Assembly (NCBI GenBank): GCA_020205615.1
Contig: CM035168.1
Location: forward strand, 123,465,573-123,529,572
Origin: Panax quinquefolius
Lineage: Eukaryota; Streptophyta; Magnoliopsida; Apiales; Araliaceae
DNA: 64,000 nt
Reading direction: 5' to 3'
The position numbers and the translations under genes are program-made. Within the stretch, counting starts at the first letter, position 1. Every line of letters starts with the position of its first letter. This document shows, piece after piece, positions 45,419-58,614 of this stretch. The notes beneath the pieces were generated by a model. It did no database searches. It was not told the origin of the DNA and saw nothing but the letters and a program-made list of their open reading frames with translations.

Positions 45419-47660
45419 TGTAACGATCGAGGAATTTGTAATTTAATTTAAAAATATTTATTGAATTAAATAAATATTTTAAATAATTTAGTTGTTGAGA
45501 AAAATAAATAAATATTTGATGAATTGTGATGAATTAATTTAGTAACTAAATTAATTAATGTTAATTGAATCGAGTAATGATAATTTTATTTGTTAGATTT
45601 AATTTAAGGAGATAATTAAATTAAATCAATTGCTTAATATTTAAGAAATTAGTTAATTAAATAAATTGTTTAATTTAATGAAAATGAATAAATTAAATAA
45701 AGTGATGTGTCTAATTTATTAATTAAATTAGATATATAATTATTTATTAATTTTAAGTATAATGATAATAAGAATTTTATTATTATTATAAGCTAAAATC
45801 AAAGTTATTTAATTAATTGGAGTAATGTGTGACAAGTGTAACTATATAATATAAATGTTATTAAAATAATTTAGTTGGGAGAGTTGGTTAGCCAAACAAG
45901 GCCTTATGGCCTTTGGCATTATTCAACCGACGCTACCTTTTTATTTTTCAACTTGACGTTTGTGGGAGGCCAGTTATATTATTCCTACGCGTCTATTTTT
46001 CTAAGGTAAAATATCAGAGTGTTGAGAGAGAGAGAGAGAGAAAGCTTGAAAGAAGAAAACACAGTGATATTGGAGGGTTAGAGAAGAAGGGTCTGGGGAA
46101 AGGATTTCTCTTAGTTTGGCTATCACATCATCAAAGATTAAGGTATAAACTACTCCTATTGTTATTCTTTAGTTTTGGTTGTATGTGTATATATCTTCTT
46201 GGTATGATTTGGAAATCACGAGATTGTGATGTATACATGTTCTTGTAGAATTTCAAAACTCTGTTAATTATTATGTAAACATGTTGTCTGTTATCAAATT
46301 CATGAGAAATTGGGTTGATGAAGAAAAGGAAAATCACAGTGTTTGTGTTCTTGTTATATGGCCTTAGAAAGTACCAAATTTCTTGTCCAATGTGTGTGGT
46401 AATTTGTAAATTGATGCTTGTATATGGTAGTTCATTGAAATACGAACATAACATAATTTAAATGGACTGATTTGGCCAACTAATGAATTCACAGTGTTGA
46501 TTTCTAGAATGAATATCAAAAATGGAGTTTTTGGTTTTAAAAATATGCTATTCCAGTATTTAGTTTTTCTAGAATTATGGTTTAAGTTGTGTTATGTTAG
46601 TATTTGTATGCTTGGTGAAGTTTATGTTTAATTTGCATAAGTTATACATGTTAATTGGTGTTAGAAATTGGTGTTAGTAGTGTGGCTTTGTTTCTGGGTA
46701 TGGGTGTTATGTAATTCGGAGCCCCAGCGCCAAATTTCGCGCCTCAGCGTCAAAAATGGGCCAGTAGTTCGCGCCACAGCGCTGGAATCCTCGTCCCGGC
46801 ACTGGAACTCGTGCCCTGGAGCCACTGACTCGCGCCCCAGAGCTTGAAAAGTGGCCTGGGTTGGACAGTTTTGACCTCCTGTAGTAAAATGTCCATAACA
46901 TTTTCATACGAACTCCGATTGAGGTGATTCAAGATGATTCGGAAAGAGAATGAATAGACCTATAACTTTTATTCTTTAAGGTTTTCAATTTGAAATCTTT
47001 ATGAAGGGTCAAAATGGTCATCTTTAGGACTGTTGTGTATTTAGAGCCAATCGGAGGGCGTCGGGATGCGTGAATGCAAGTGCAATCCTTTGTGTGTTAG
47101 TATAACTTAATGATAACATGTTGGACATGTAATAGAATGTTGTATCAAGTTGTTAATGTGTTTGTGGTACAATGACATGATCACTTAAGTAGTTGTAATA
47201 AAGCTAAAAAGTAATGTTCATGAAAAGATGTGATGTTGTTTAAACTTAAACTTAGTTAGTAGCTATACTAAAAGTAGAAAGCAACTTATGAAGGTAATGT
47301 TAATGTAACTAATGTGTATTGTCAATACATATGGTATGTGTAGGACTTGGGGTGAATGTGAGTAGTGATTGTTTAACTTACGCATGAGGCAAGTTCTCTA
47401 ACCTTACTTTTATAATTGTGTAAGTTCTAAATCTTATCTCTTTACAATTGAGCAAGCTTCCGAACTTTGTTCTTTTCATATCGAACGCAAGTTTCCATTC
47501 CTATATTATTATTCTGCATGTTTCTAACATTCTTTATGAATTTGAGCAAGCTTAACCTATCTTGCAAGCTTATGTAACCTAATTCGTTACATTGAGCGAG
47601 ATTTAGTTTCCTAATTATTATTCAAAGCATATAATATTCTAATACATTGAACCCTAATTA
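45419..47660 (+). mobile_element. 3' LTR of a second gypsy family, right end truncated
   Basis: Begins TGTAACGATCGAGG after a polypurine tract, as gypsy 3' LTRs do, but differs from the 42735 LTR. It includes a (GA)n run (46023-46042) and a GC-rich block (46712-46860) of repeated CGCGCC..CAGCGCTGGAA words. It ends without a CA terminus where duplicated segment B begins. Short frames inside (for example 45913-46248) have no recognisable product. Confidence 0.6.
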
Positions 47661-47667
47661 TGGGACG

Positions 47668-48660
47668 AGTGGTGCCTTTCTCTCTAAAACAAGAGGCCTA
47701 TAACAAGTGGTGCCTTTCTCTCTAAAACAAGAGGCCTATTTATAGGGAAAATAATTTTGAACCCTAATTTAGGTTCATTGAACTTGGACAGTTTTGTTCC
47801 CAATCAACTTCTCAAAAAAATCTTCTAGATATACTTTCTCTTCTCTTGTTGGATTTGACTTGTACACCAAGATTGTTCAACCTCTTTCCTACTCCTTGTA
47901 GGATTCTTCTTCGATATTCTTTATATGAATAAGAGCATCAAATATCACTTGATCACCAAGATTTTGACTTTATTGCAACAAATATTAAATCCTACAAAAT
48001 AAAATAAAACATATTAATTTAATAAACTAATATAATTAAAAGGACAAAATTAGGGATAATTAAATGTATGAATTACGTGTCAATTAAATACCCCCATACC
48101 TAGCTTTTGCTCCTAGCTCCTCGAGTAAAATAAATAAAAATAAAAATAAAAATAAAACAAAAATTACACTACCCCATTTTCGTAGGAAACACGATTGCAC
48201 TTAGCATGTGCAACAAGCCTTTAAACCCCAAGGTTACCCTAAGTGGACGAGTTGTGTATCGTGAGGGTTTGCAGTGAATATACCCACAAAATTTAAAAAT
48301 AATTTTGGATTCAACAAATTATGAAATTGGAAGAAAGCTTCTAAATATCTATGGGCATTATACATAAGCAAGATTAAATTCAAAATCATACGTTTACCTT
48401 ATCAAAAATACTCAATCTTCATTTTAGACACCATCCTTCATTAAATCAATTCCATGTGATGCATACATGTGTATATGATGCAACTCTTAGTAGGGATTTT
48501 TACCATAAAAATCAAGCAAACTTTTTATTGCAAGATTTTGACTTTATTGCAACAAATATTAAATCCTACAAAATAAAATAAAACATATTAATTTAATAAA
48601 CTAATATAATTAAAAGGACAAAATTAGGGATAATTAAATGTATGAATTACGTGTCTATCA
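47668..48660 (-). mobile_element. outer LTR retrotransposon remnant in the duplicate (copy B)
   Basis: Same structure as at the right end of the outer element: LTR (about 47700-48086, TATA box near 47738), polypurine tract and internal remnant (48087-48530), 5' LTR stub (48531-48660), then GTTGG (48661-48665). The LTR is uninterrupted at TTCTAGATATAC (about 47824-47835), showing the empty target of the foldback insertion. A 33-base block starting GTGGTGCCTTTCTCTC is doubled at 47668-47740. Confidence 0.85.
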
Positions 48661-49178
48661 GTTGGCATATGATATGGCAAAAATCTGGTCAATAATGTCT
48701 ATCAGTTGGCATATGATATGGCAAAAATCTGGTGAATAATACATTATTGTTGCAACTCCCATTAATTTGTTGTTTGTAGCAAACATCAATCTTAACATTC
48801 TGAGGTTCTGGGGCTTTAGGGACTATGTCTACCTAGGAAGTAATAGGAAGACAATTTAGTTTCCAGTTTAAAAAGAAAAAGAAAAAGAAAAAGAAAAATC
48901 ACTAACAATAAAGCATCGTCCATATTAGGACTCGGCTCATTTGGACATCCAACAAAAGGTGAAGAATGTTTTAACCAAGTCTAATTTCAATTCAACACTG
49001 TATTCTAATACCATACTGTTATGAATGATGACCAGTGTGAAATTAACTCTCTGAGCACTTGTTTCGCTGATAGAAACATCTTCAATTATTGTAGAAAGCA
49101 TTAATATTATATTTTTTTTCGTATATTAACGTAGGCAATGAGGGTCGAGGGATATTATAATCTTTGTCTCACACACAG

Positions 49179-49269
49179 GGATTAGCGTTTTAGTTAGTGG
49201 ACGATGTTCTTGGTTTCACAGGAACATCAACTTCTCCAAGGAAGGGTTCATTGTCTGATATTTGCCATG
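49179..49269 (+). pseudogene. SPS: SPS-like exon with the second Asp-rich motif (copy B)
   Basis: As copy A, but the Gln codon five residues in is TAG (CAG to TAG), giving GLAF-stop. It keeps the DDVLG change and the missing donor, so both arose before the duplication. Confidence 0.82.
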
Positions 49270-49543
49270 CAATATGTCTATCCTTTGTCTGTTATTGTTG
49301 TATTTGAATTATGAATAAGCTTACGTTTGAAAATTTAACTGAAGCATTTGCCTTATGGAGTGGTAGATAGTCAATTTATAACATGGATTTAGGCATTTAA
49401 CTCAATCTGTTTCTTTCATCACCGTGTCCATGGATACCAAATATGCTTTTGTATCTTGTTCATTGATAACCTACATGAATGAGCATTGGGTCAAGAAACC
49501 ATCTGTTTTTGTAAATTAACGTGCAGAAATTTAAATTTTGCAG

Positions 49544-49630
49544 GGATTCGTTATTGCTCCAATATTGTTTTTTGCCATTGAGGAGTTCCCAAAATTGCGT
49601 CCAGTTGTTGATCAGAAATTTAACAAACCT
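49544..49630 (+). pseudogene. SPS: SPS-like downstream exon (copy B)
   Basis: Same 29-codon exon as 40626-40712. The donor GTAAGG has become GCAAGG, a second splice defect specific to this copy. Confidence 0.82.
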
Positions 49631-51190
49631 GCAAGGCCTTTTCTTTTATACATACTGCATAGAATCTTTATCTTTACTTCGGAGCTACATCAAATGAACT
49701 TGTCAGGTGCCCTATTGTTGGCTCTCATGACAGTAGCTTATTGACACCAATAATAGTCAATGGGAATTGACCCTCATGGCTAGTTCAAATCAACATACTG
49801 AATATGCAAATTTCTAATATTTATGAATTGGTTCTCTGCTTGATAATGATGCAAAGATGGCAGAGATGGCAGACACTTGTAGAGTCATTACAAGAACAAA
49901 CTAAGTAAAAACAAATGGAAAGAGCTAGCATGCATGTTGAACAACATATATAGTCAACTTAAGTATCTAAAACCACAAGAACATTTTGCTATCTGCCCAT
50001 TTTCGTCGTGACTTCATCCGGTACAAATCTCCGGCATATGAAGGCCAATAAGTTTATTTTTTTGAATCTATGTTTTATAAAATTTTACACATTTTTTTTA
50101 AATATGAAAAATTTTCCAATTTTTTTCTCGAAAATAATATTTATTTATAAAAATTATTAATTTCTTTTTGAAAAAAATTGAATCAGTTTTTTTTATTTAT
50201 CTTTTACTGCTTTTTTTATTTTAATTTCTATTTTTAGTTTTTGTTTTTAAAACTTCGATATATATTAAGAATGGGTCATTCTGTTAAAAAATTAAGTAGA
50301 CATTAATTTAATTTAAAATCACTTTAATTTTTTTGAATCTTTATTTTATGAAACTTTACTCATTTTATGAAAAAAAAAGTTTCTAATATTTTTACTTAAA
50401 ATAATAATAATTTTTAAAAATATCTGAAATAATCATTTTTAATTAGTTTAATGTGTTATTTGAAAAATTAAAAGTTCAATGGTGCAATCAGTAAAATGTG
50501 TCAACTACAATGGGTAATTCATTATTTTTGTAGATAAAAAATTAACGTCCGTTTATTTTTTTTAACGGAATGACCCAATTTCAAAATAATAATTAGTTTA
50601 GTGGGGTAATTTAAAAAATTAAAAGTTCAATGGTGTAATCAATAAAATCTGCCAACTAGAGTGGGTATTTCATTAGTTTTGCCATACAAATTTCTAAATA
50701 ATAAAATATATTCCTTTGCACATCTGAGAATCCTTATCATCTAGATAGTCAAAAATATTCCATCGTATCTCTAACCTGCAAAATGTATGTTTTTGCAAGA
50801 CTGAGCTCGACAACTTAACAAATTTAACAGTTTTCATGTTTCATATAACACATATAGACTGAGTTCCATACCTCAATCTGTTATAGTCATATTTTGACTT
50901 TCACAATGCATAATATGTAATTCAACATATTCATGTAAATTTCATTCACATTGCAATATTGATTACATATAAACATTGTCAACCACATTTAGCACTGTAT
51001 GTAAATTTACAGTTATATAGTGTATCTATGTCTTTCTTTTTTCATTTATACCTTAACTTCGCTTCTGTGAGTAACTTGAACTCCGTTTTGTATGTATACT
51101 AATTTTTCATTCTTAACGTGTTTACATAACATTACTCTTTCCCATTTCATGTATATATGAGGTATATATATGCTTTTGCATATATACCTC

Positions 51191-51931
51191 AATCGTAATG
51201 ATATTTCATACCTTGCTCGCTTAGCTTGTAAGTAGATATAAGCTATTTGTATATTTTATGTATATACATAGCTTATATATGTCAACAATGAGTTTTCAAC
51301 CCCGTTTGCATACATCTTGCTTTGTATTTCGAACATCATTCAATTTCAAAGTATAATTTTGAAATAGCTTTTCACATTGTCCACGTTTTCCCAATATACA
51401 AATGTATTATCCATATATATATGTAAACTTATGTTTACATATCGCTTTTATAGCTTCTAGTATGCTCCGAATGGACATACGCATCATATGGTTGCTAGAC
51501 TATTTTATATCCGTCTCGATGCTTCAGAATACGCTTATCTATCAAAAACATCGAAACCCGTGTTGCAACATTGAAACATGTGTCACGACATCAAATATTG
51601 CATTTCGTTCGCGTTGCGACATCGGACTGGGCCCAGCTGCCCTTGGCTTGGCTGCCAAGGTGGATGGGCTGCTATGGGAAGCCCCACTTTTTCCCGCATA
51701 ACAACTTTGCGATTTTCTAACTTTTAGCTCACATGTCTGATTACGTTGATTTTCGAATATGATATACTTAGTATACCAAACTATTTTAAAAAAATACGAG
51801 TCACTTATTTCGGTTCTGATAGGTGGTCCAAATAACGCGTCAAAAATGGGCGAGCGCACTAACTTTTCACTTTTTCATTTTTCGTTAAAACGCGCTCCAG
51901 CTTGGTTAAACGCCGTGAGGCTCTTAGATTA
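51191..51931. other. unassigned sequence between pseudogene copies B and C
   Basis: Repeated GTTGCRACAT-type words at 51560-51625 and a small inverted repeat (CCTTGGC...GCCAAGG, 51639-51661) in a relatively GC-rich patch. No gene or element end is recognised; it may be internal sequence of an unknown transposon. Confidence 0.35.
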
Positions 51932-51977
51932 ACTTAATGTAGGCACTGAGGGATATTATAATCTTTGTCACGCACAG

Positions 51978-52058
51978 GGATTGGCGTTTCAGTTAATGGA
52001 CGTTCTTGGTTTCACAACAGGAACATGAACTTCTCTATGGAAGCTGATATTTGCCATG
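51978..52058 (+). pseudogene. SPS: SPS-like exon, third copy (C)
   Basis: An acceptor-like CGCACAG precedes GLAFQLMDVLGFT. One Asp codon of the DD pair is lost, three bases are gained before GGAACA, a TGA follows, and about 10 bases are deleted before CTGATATT. Similarity to copies A and B spans about 51932-52159 including intron sequence, so this is a fragment of genomic duplication, not a retrocopy. Confidence 0.75.
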
Positions 52059-52159
52059 CAATCCATCTATCCTTTGTCTGTTATTGTTTTATTTGAATTA
52101 TGAATAAGCTTACGTTTGAAAATTTAACCGAAGCATTTGCCTTATGGTGTGGTAGATAA

Positions 52160-53715
52160 TGACGTGTAGGAAATGACGTGTTTTTTTTAAAAAAAAAAGT
52201 CACGTAGGAAACCTTACTGATTTCTTAACTTCTTAACGTATGTGACGAAAATTGGATGGAATGGCCTGGTTTTTAATTTTTAAAAAACACAGTGGTTCGA
52301 TTACATTTTTTTAAAGTATAATTCAACGCCACAACTCAACGTTCATTACATGATGAGATAAATATGTATTTGCTGTTTAGAAAGTTATTTGTATTGTTTA
52401 TAATGATTTTTTACGTTCTTTATGTGGTTATAGTTTTGTGAACCTAGAAACCTAAAATTGTTAAGCCTTTTGATTTAGATTTTTTCCTCAAAACAAAAAG
52501 ATTCGGGGCTATATTGGCATGGCAATGGCCAGATTTCAAGTTCAAAGTGTTATTGGACCCATATGACCTCTTAAGCCCTCATGTCACAAGGCTGTGTATA
52601 TGACCCATATGAACAATGTATTTTTAGTAAAAAAAAATTAGCGTGCGCGAGTGGTTGTATATGTATGTATTCCCCAGTTTTCATATGTTTTTGCTACTTG
52701 CGCTCATTACACTTGTTTGTTTTTGGGTTTTATTGAAGATTGAATATCACAAATAAACACATTGATTTTGGTCAACTACAAACACCGTAAGTTTTGGGAC
52801 AGGTAACAGTAAAAATTATTTTTGAATATCTTAATTAAATTAAAAATATAAAAAATATTAAATATCCTAATATCTTAATTAAATTAAAAATATAGAAAAT
52901 AGTAAATAAAACCGACCACACCTCCTCTATGGAAACCTTGTCCTCCTAAAACGATCAACTAACCCTTCTTTATTGATCCCTGGACTTTGCCATGCAAAGG
53001 TCATGTAATACTGGATACTTGGTGGTTTTTTTTAATATTAAAAGCAAAAATAGAAATAAAAGGGGTTAACTGCAAAATTGATCTTCAAAATTTCTCTCCA
53101 GTCCGCATCGCGAATCACAAGCGACAGTATAAAATTACCTACCCTCCAACCCTTCATAATTGGTTTTTCATAAACAAATTAGGCACCAGATGTAATCGAT
53201 AAGCTTAAGCTTGGTAGAGAAAATTCAATTGTTCGCTTGATTTAATCTATGTGCTGATTTAGTTTGCAGGATTAAGTGAATTGATATCTAACAAGGAGCA
53301 ATGGTCCGTAAAGGGAGGAGTCAGATGAATAAGGGAGCATAGCCCTAATTTTTAGGGGCATATTTGTCAAGAAAATTATTATTGATTTAACAGCGTCCTT
53401 TAATATAAACAGCCTAAAATTATGCCTTATTACAATTATGATACTTATCAATATATGAAATTAGATAGAATTAATAGATAATCTCACTTATTACATATCT
53501 CTATAAAAATATTACTACTAATACTTATCTTGATAATCCAACAATTTACGTAACCATTTGAACTATATTTAATTTTTTGTATTGAATATTTTAATTAAAT
53601 TAAATGTGCGGCCACGAAAATAATTATGACGGGCTCAATCTATTTTTCGTATTGAATATTTTAATTAAATTAAATGAGTAGATACGAAAAAACGATGGCC
53701 GGCCCAATTTATTTT
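52160..53715. other. AT-rich intergenic with small repeats
   Basis: Holds an inverted ACGTG-T8/A10-CACGT block (52171-52206), a doubled ATCTTAATTAAATTAAAAATAT word (52828-52900) and a roughly 68-base tandem repeat with GTATTGAATATTTTAATTAA (53578-53700). No gene is recognised. Confidence 0.45.
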
Positions 53716-54911
53716 GGGTCCTTAACACTAATATACAATAATTAAAAAGTAATTACAAAAATAAAACACACAAAACATAATTACAAAAATAAAACAACAC
53801 AATATAAAATTGCTAAAATCACGTATATATGTCAGTTACACATTTTTCCTATTTACAACTAACCGCTCCTAAATTCAAGCAACTGAGATCCAAAATTCAA
53901 GCAACTGAGATTCAAGCGACTGAAATCCAAATCTTCTGTCGCGACACACCTCTGAGATCGGAGAAGACGAAACTTTTTGTCGCGACGGCACGCTGAGATC
54001 GCAAAATAGCATACAAAATCAACAGCAACTTCAAGTTCAGTAACGAAACACAATCGAACGACAGTGATTGTTGAATACAAAATCACAGCAACTTCGATAC
54101 AAATCTGAATACTGAGGTATGTGAGATTAAAATTCATATACATATAGTTACATATGCTTACTACGAATTCCTATATTGATTACCTTTCTTAAGTTTTTCA
54201 CACTTAAAATGGTTACTACAAATTCCTATAACGATTGGATGATTCATTGATATGTTTTTTTATTATGGTTACTAAATATATATAAATTGGTTACTGATAA
54301 TTGTGCATTTGTTTGCTAAATAATGTTTATTTGATGGCTTTATAATTTTTAAATGAGTTTGGTTACCTTCATGAAACTGTTGGTTACTCTCTAATGTTGT
54401 CTTGGTTACTGAATAACATTATAACATCTAATGTTATTTTGGTTACTATCTAATGCTGTCTTGGTTACTGCGTAATAATATATTGGTTACTGATTAATGC
54501 TGATTCGGTTACTGTGTAACATTATAATGGTTATTGATTAATGCTAATTCGGTTATTGTGTAACATTATAATGGTTATTGAATATTTGGTTACTGTCTAA
54601 TGCTGTCTTGGTTACTGTATAACAATATATTGGTTACTAATTAATGCTGATTCAGTTATTGTGTAACATTATAAGGTTACTGAATATTGTTGAGTTGGTT
54701 GCTGTGTAAAATTATAATGGTTAGTGCATAATATTACTGAACAATGTTGACTTGGTTATTGAAAAATGATGATTTGGTTACTTATTAAATACATTGGTTA
54801 CCTTCCTGCAACTGTTGGATCTTTAAGTACATATTAATGTTTTTTATATTGATATTTTTTATATTGTTTGTTTTTGCTGTAAAATGCATGTCAAATATGT
54901 TTTATGTTATG
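53716..54911. mobile_element. second Mutator-like element, left part, with GGTTAC-rich repeats
   Basis: Its left terminus, GGGTCCTTAACACTAATATAC followed by TAATTACAAAAATAAAA blocks, matches the left end of the element at 5592 over about 90 bases. Inside, TTGGTTACTG and TAATGCTGATTCGG words recur irregularly from 54209 to 54800, and a TGTCGCGAC...CTGAGATCG block is doubled at 53938-54001. The right end is not visible because a gypsy LTR begins at 54912. Confidence 0.65.
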
Positions 54912-57467
54912 TGTGACGCCCCCAAAATTAGGTATACATCACCCATCTTGGGTAGTCAGATACATGGTACAGAATTTAAATACAACTTACTAATATAACT
55001 TTCGTGTACAATACGACATAAACTGTGAGTTTGAATTCAAATATTGTATACTAGATATTATACAAACTCAAAAGGAGTCCTCATTACAATTATTATCACA
55101 CTATTTCACAGAATAGTGAGGACTACTAATGCTATCCTCTCGGACCATTACTAGTTTCCCGACTCGTCCCATTTATATTCTCATTTCAAGTGAACAAAGT
55201 GAAAGAAAGGGTGAGCTCAACTAGCTCAAGAAGAAATATTATGACTAAGATAATGCGAGAATAAATTATCATTAGCCTCAAATAATGTTAAACCGATAAA
55301 ATATAATGAACATCAAGTTTAACTACTGTTGAACCAAAGAATCCATTAAAAGAGTCAAGTAGAAAATAAAATCTACTATCTTTTATGATTTTAAAAGTTT
55401 TTCATCATCGTTATATATTTGAGACTCGCTTTTAATAAATATTCTACATCATCGAATCACCCCGCACACTACGGCCAAGGATATTCTTTAGTATCACGAC
55501 CATAATTATTCATGCATCACGGGCAAGAATAGTTGTGTATTCATTAATGGTCATGATCATGCCAACAACGGCCCATCAATGCACTACGACCATCGAGGAT
55601 TTTTATCACATCATTTGTAATATTACTACCATGATTACAATCGAATAGTCTCTCGTCATAATCATACCAAGTCCATCTATATGCACCACTGAGCCACAGA
55701 TGACTTTCATCACATCATTTGTAACATTACGGTCCATGATTACAATCGGAATAGTCTCGTCGGTCATAATCATACCAAGTCCATCTATGCACTACAAGCC
55801 TGAGATGACTTTCAACATAATATAAACATGAGGATAATGACAATGATATAAGAATTGATAAAACAAGTTCAAGAATTATTTTATCCAGAATTATTAACGC
55901 CCAAATTGTCGACGATAATCTTTGTTTTGTAGAGTAAAATTCAAGAATGATCGGAAGAATATTTCCATGAAAAGATCTTTGGATGAAACGTAAATATCAA
56001 GGATATTCTACTAATTTCATGGAGTATAGAAGTCAAAGTTTTAACCAATGGGTATAATAAAGAATGGAATAACAAAAGAAATCACCATGTATGCGATAGA
56101 TCGCGACAAAAGCAAAAGTTATTCCAATGTAATAATAATAACGGAACGTGTCGTGAAATTCACACCGATGGGATGTTCTAACAGAATAATAAATGCGGAA
56201 TAATAAATGATGGAACCAGTCCCCCAGATAAAGACAGATGAGGATATTCAACGTAATAATAAAGACGGAATAATAAAATGGAACCAGTCCGGTGTAAAAC
56301 ACACGCATGAGGATATTCCAACAGTAATAATAATAAAGATTTTAACCAGTCCTGTAAAACACATGCACAGGATGTTCCAATGTAATAATAGAAGAATGTC
56401 ACCAAGTATAGGTAAACCACGATACAAAGTTATTCCAATGTAATAATAAGCAATTGAATAACAACAGCTTCTCTTCATGAATAAGAAAGAATAACACTTT
56501 ACGTACAAACAAATAATATTCCCTACCTTAGAAGAACCGAATATTGGAAAAGTGAAGTAGTAGTAATACTTTTCTTCTTTCTCTCTATAGTTTTCTCTCT
56601 GTAGTTTCAATGAATTAAGTAAGAAATAATGAAGGAATGAGCTTTTATTTATATAAAACCGAGGGTGGCTCTTGGTCTTAACGGAAGGGTCAAAATGACT
56701 CTTGGTAATATTGAAGAGACAACTACTATTTGCGAAGGGTAATTACTATCGACGAAGGTAATTACTATTCGACGAAGGTAAATACTATTGACGAAGGTAA
56801 ATACTTATTGAAGAAGGTAATTATTATCGACGAAGGTAAATACTATCGACGAAGGTAAATACTATTGACGAAGGTAATTATTATTCACAAAGGTAATTAC
56901 TTATCGACGAAGAGACTCTTAGATGATGACATATGGGCCCCCATAAAATAATCAAACTTACCACAAACGCTCTCATAACACACTCTTTATATACATCGAG
57001 GATTGAATAAATATTACCACAAATCATTTTATTTTTAATCAACACATTTTAATCTTTCAACAATTATTAATCATTTATAACTTGTCGTCTCAATTAATAA
57101 TATAACATATTATCGAGATGATATTGTGACAATAATTGAATCGATAATATAAGAGATATGATCGTGATTATTATAGCAATAATTGAGTATAGCTAAGTGA
57201 CTTCTCATGTAAAGCATCAATAATCAATCAATACAGTCTTCTTCTTATATGCAACCACAGCGTATTCATCGTACTTTAACCACGGGTAGTTCAAGCAGTT
57301 TTAACGGTAACACCTCGTAGTTATTTTTTATAGAAAGATAATTTTGTCGTTTTTCTAACTACGAATAATACTTTCGTTAATGGAGTCCACCAATGATCGA
57401 GTCAGCCGCATCGAATATTCTCCGATAAAAGAATATTCCCGACCAAACAAAAATTTTATAACAACTT
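54912..57467 (-). mobile_element. gypsy LTR, minus strand, missing its first ~126 bases
   Basis: The plus strand begins TGTGACGCCCCC, the reverse of the LTR end, and continues in parallel with 57468-60088 read backwards. It stops at ATAACAACTT, which is internal to the LTR (equivalent to about 57594-57603). It contains the 60-base minisatellite (56050-56460) and a GACGAAGGTAAATACTATT repeat (56700-56910). No target duplication is visible. Confidence 0.85.
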
Positions 57468-58254
57468 TGTAAGACCCCCAACTTTTATAAATAAAGATAA
57501 ATTTTTCTATAAATATTATTTTTGAATATTATGGAATAAATTTGATATAATGTTATAGTTGTGGGTAATATTTATAAATTTTGCAAAGTATGCAAGTTGT
57601 TATAAAATATTCGTTTATTTGGGGAATATTCTTTTTTGTTAGGAATATTCAGATAATGGCTCAATCATTGGTGGACCTTATTAAATGTAATTTATCATTT
57701 GATCGAGAAAACGACAAAAAATATTTTATAAAAATAAACTATGAGGTGTTACCGTTAAAACCTGCTGAACTACCCTAAGTGGTAAAATACAAAGAATACG
57801 CTGTGGTCGCATAATAAAGACACTCAGATTGATTATCGATGCTTACGCGAGAAGTCACTCAATTTATGCTCAATTATCGCTACAAGAATTCACGATCATA
57901 TCTCTTATATTATCGATTCAATTATTGTCACAAAGATCATCTCAGATAATATGTTATAAGATTAAATCAATAATCGAGACAACAAGTTATAAATGATTAA
58001 TAATTGTTGAAAGATTAAATACGTGTCGATGAAAAAATGATTTGTGGTAAGTTTGATTATTTTACGGGGGCCTCATAAGTCATCATCTAAGAGTCTCTTC
58101 ACAATAAGATTTACCTTCACAATAGTAAGAATTACCCCTTGTGAATAGTATTTACCTTCACAATAGAATTACCTTCGCCAATAAGAATTACCTCGGAATA
58201 GTATTTACCTTCACAATAGTATTTACCTTCGCTAATTGTAATTACCTTTACCAG

Positions 58255-58412
58255 ACGTCGAACCACTTGTCGTTTCACATTACAGTAAAGCGCCGAACCA
58301 CTTGTCGCTTCACACATTACAAAGGCCGAACCACTTGTCGTTTCACATTACAAAAGCGCCAAACCACTTTTCTTTTCACATCATTAGTCGTCAAGCCACT
58401 TGCCTTTTCACA
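58255..58412 (+). repeat. GCCGAACCACTTGTCGTTTCACA minisatellite in the LTR
   Basis: Four to five units of about 35 bases (CGAACCACTTGTCGTTTCAC plus ATTACAAAAG). It follows a TTTACCTTCACAATAG array at 58110-58250. The first array is not in the minus-strand LTR at 54912, so it expanded in this copy. Confidence 0.85.
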
Positions 58413-58614
58413 CTAAGCAGTGCTAAGCTAGAAATCTTCTATAAATAGAGGCCTAGGCTTCATTATTTTTCACTTAATTCATTCAAGCTTATGTAGAGAG
58501 AAAGTATAGAGAGAATAAAGAGAAAGAAGAAGAGTATTTTGTTACTACACCGTCATAAAGATTCAATCTCCTACCAAATGTAAGGGGTGTTATTCTTTCT
58601 TATTCATGAAGAGA

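Larger units (their letters stand above)
47821..51190 (+). repeat. segmental duplication, copy B
   Basis: Counterpart of 38973-42254. Includes a B-specific 42-base tandem duplication at 48653-48735 spanning the LTR/GTTGG junction. Confidence 0.88.

Noticed and set aside
58255..58412. CRISPR-like regularly spaced repeats
   Set aside because: The units are contiguous and spacers are not unique; this is an LTR minisatellite in a plant nuclear sequence.
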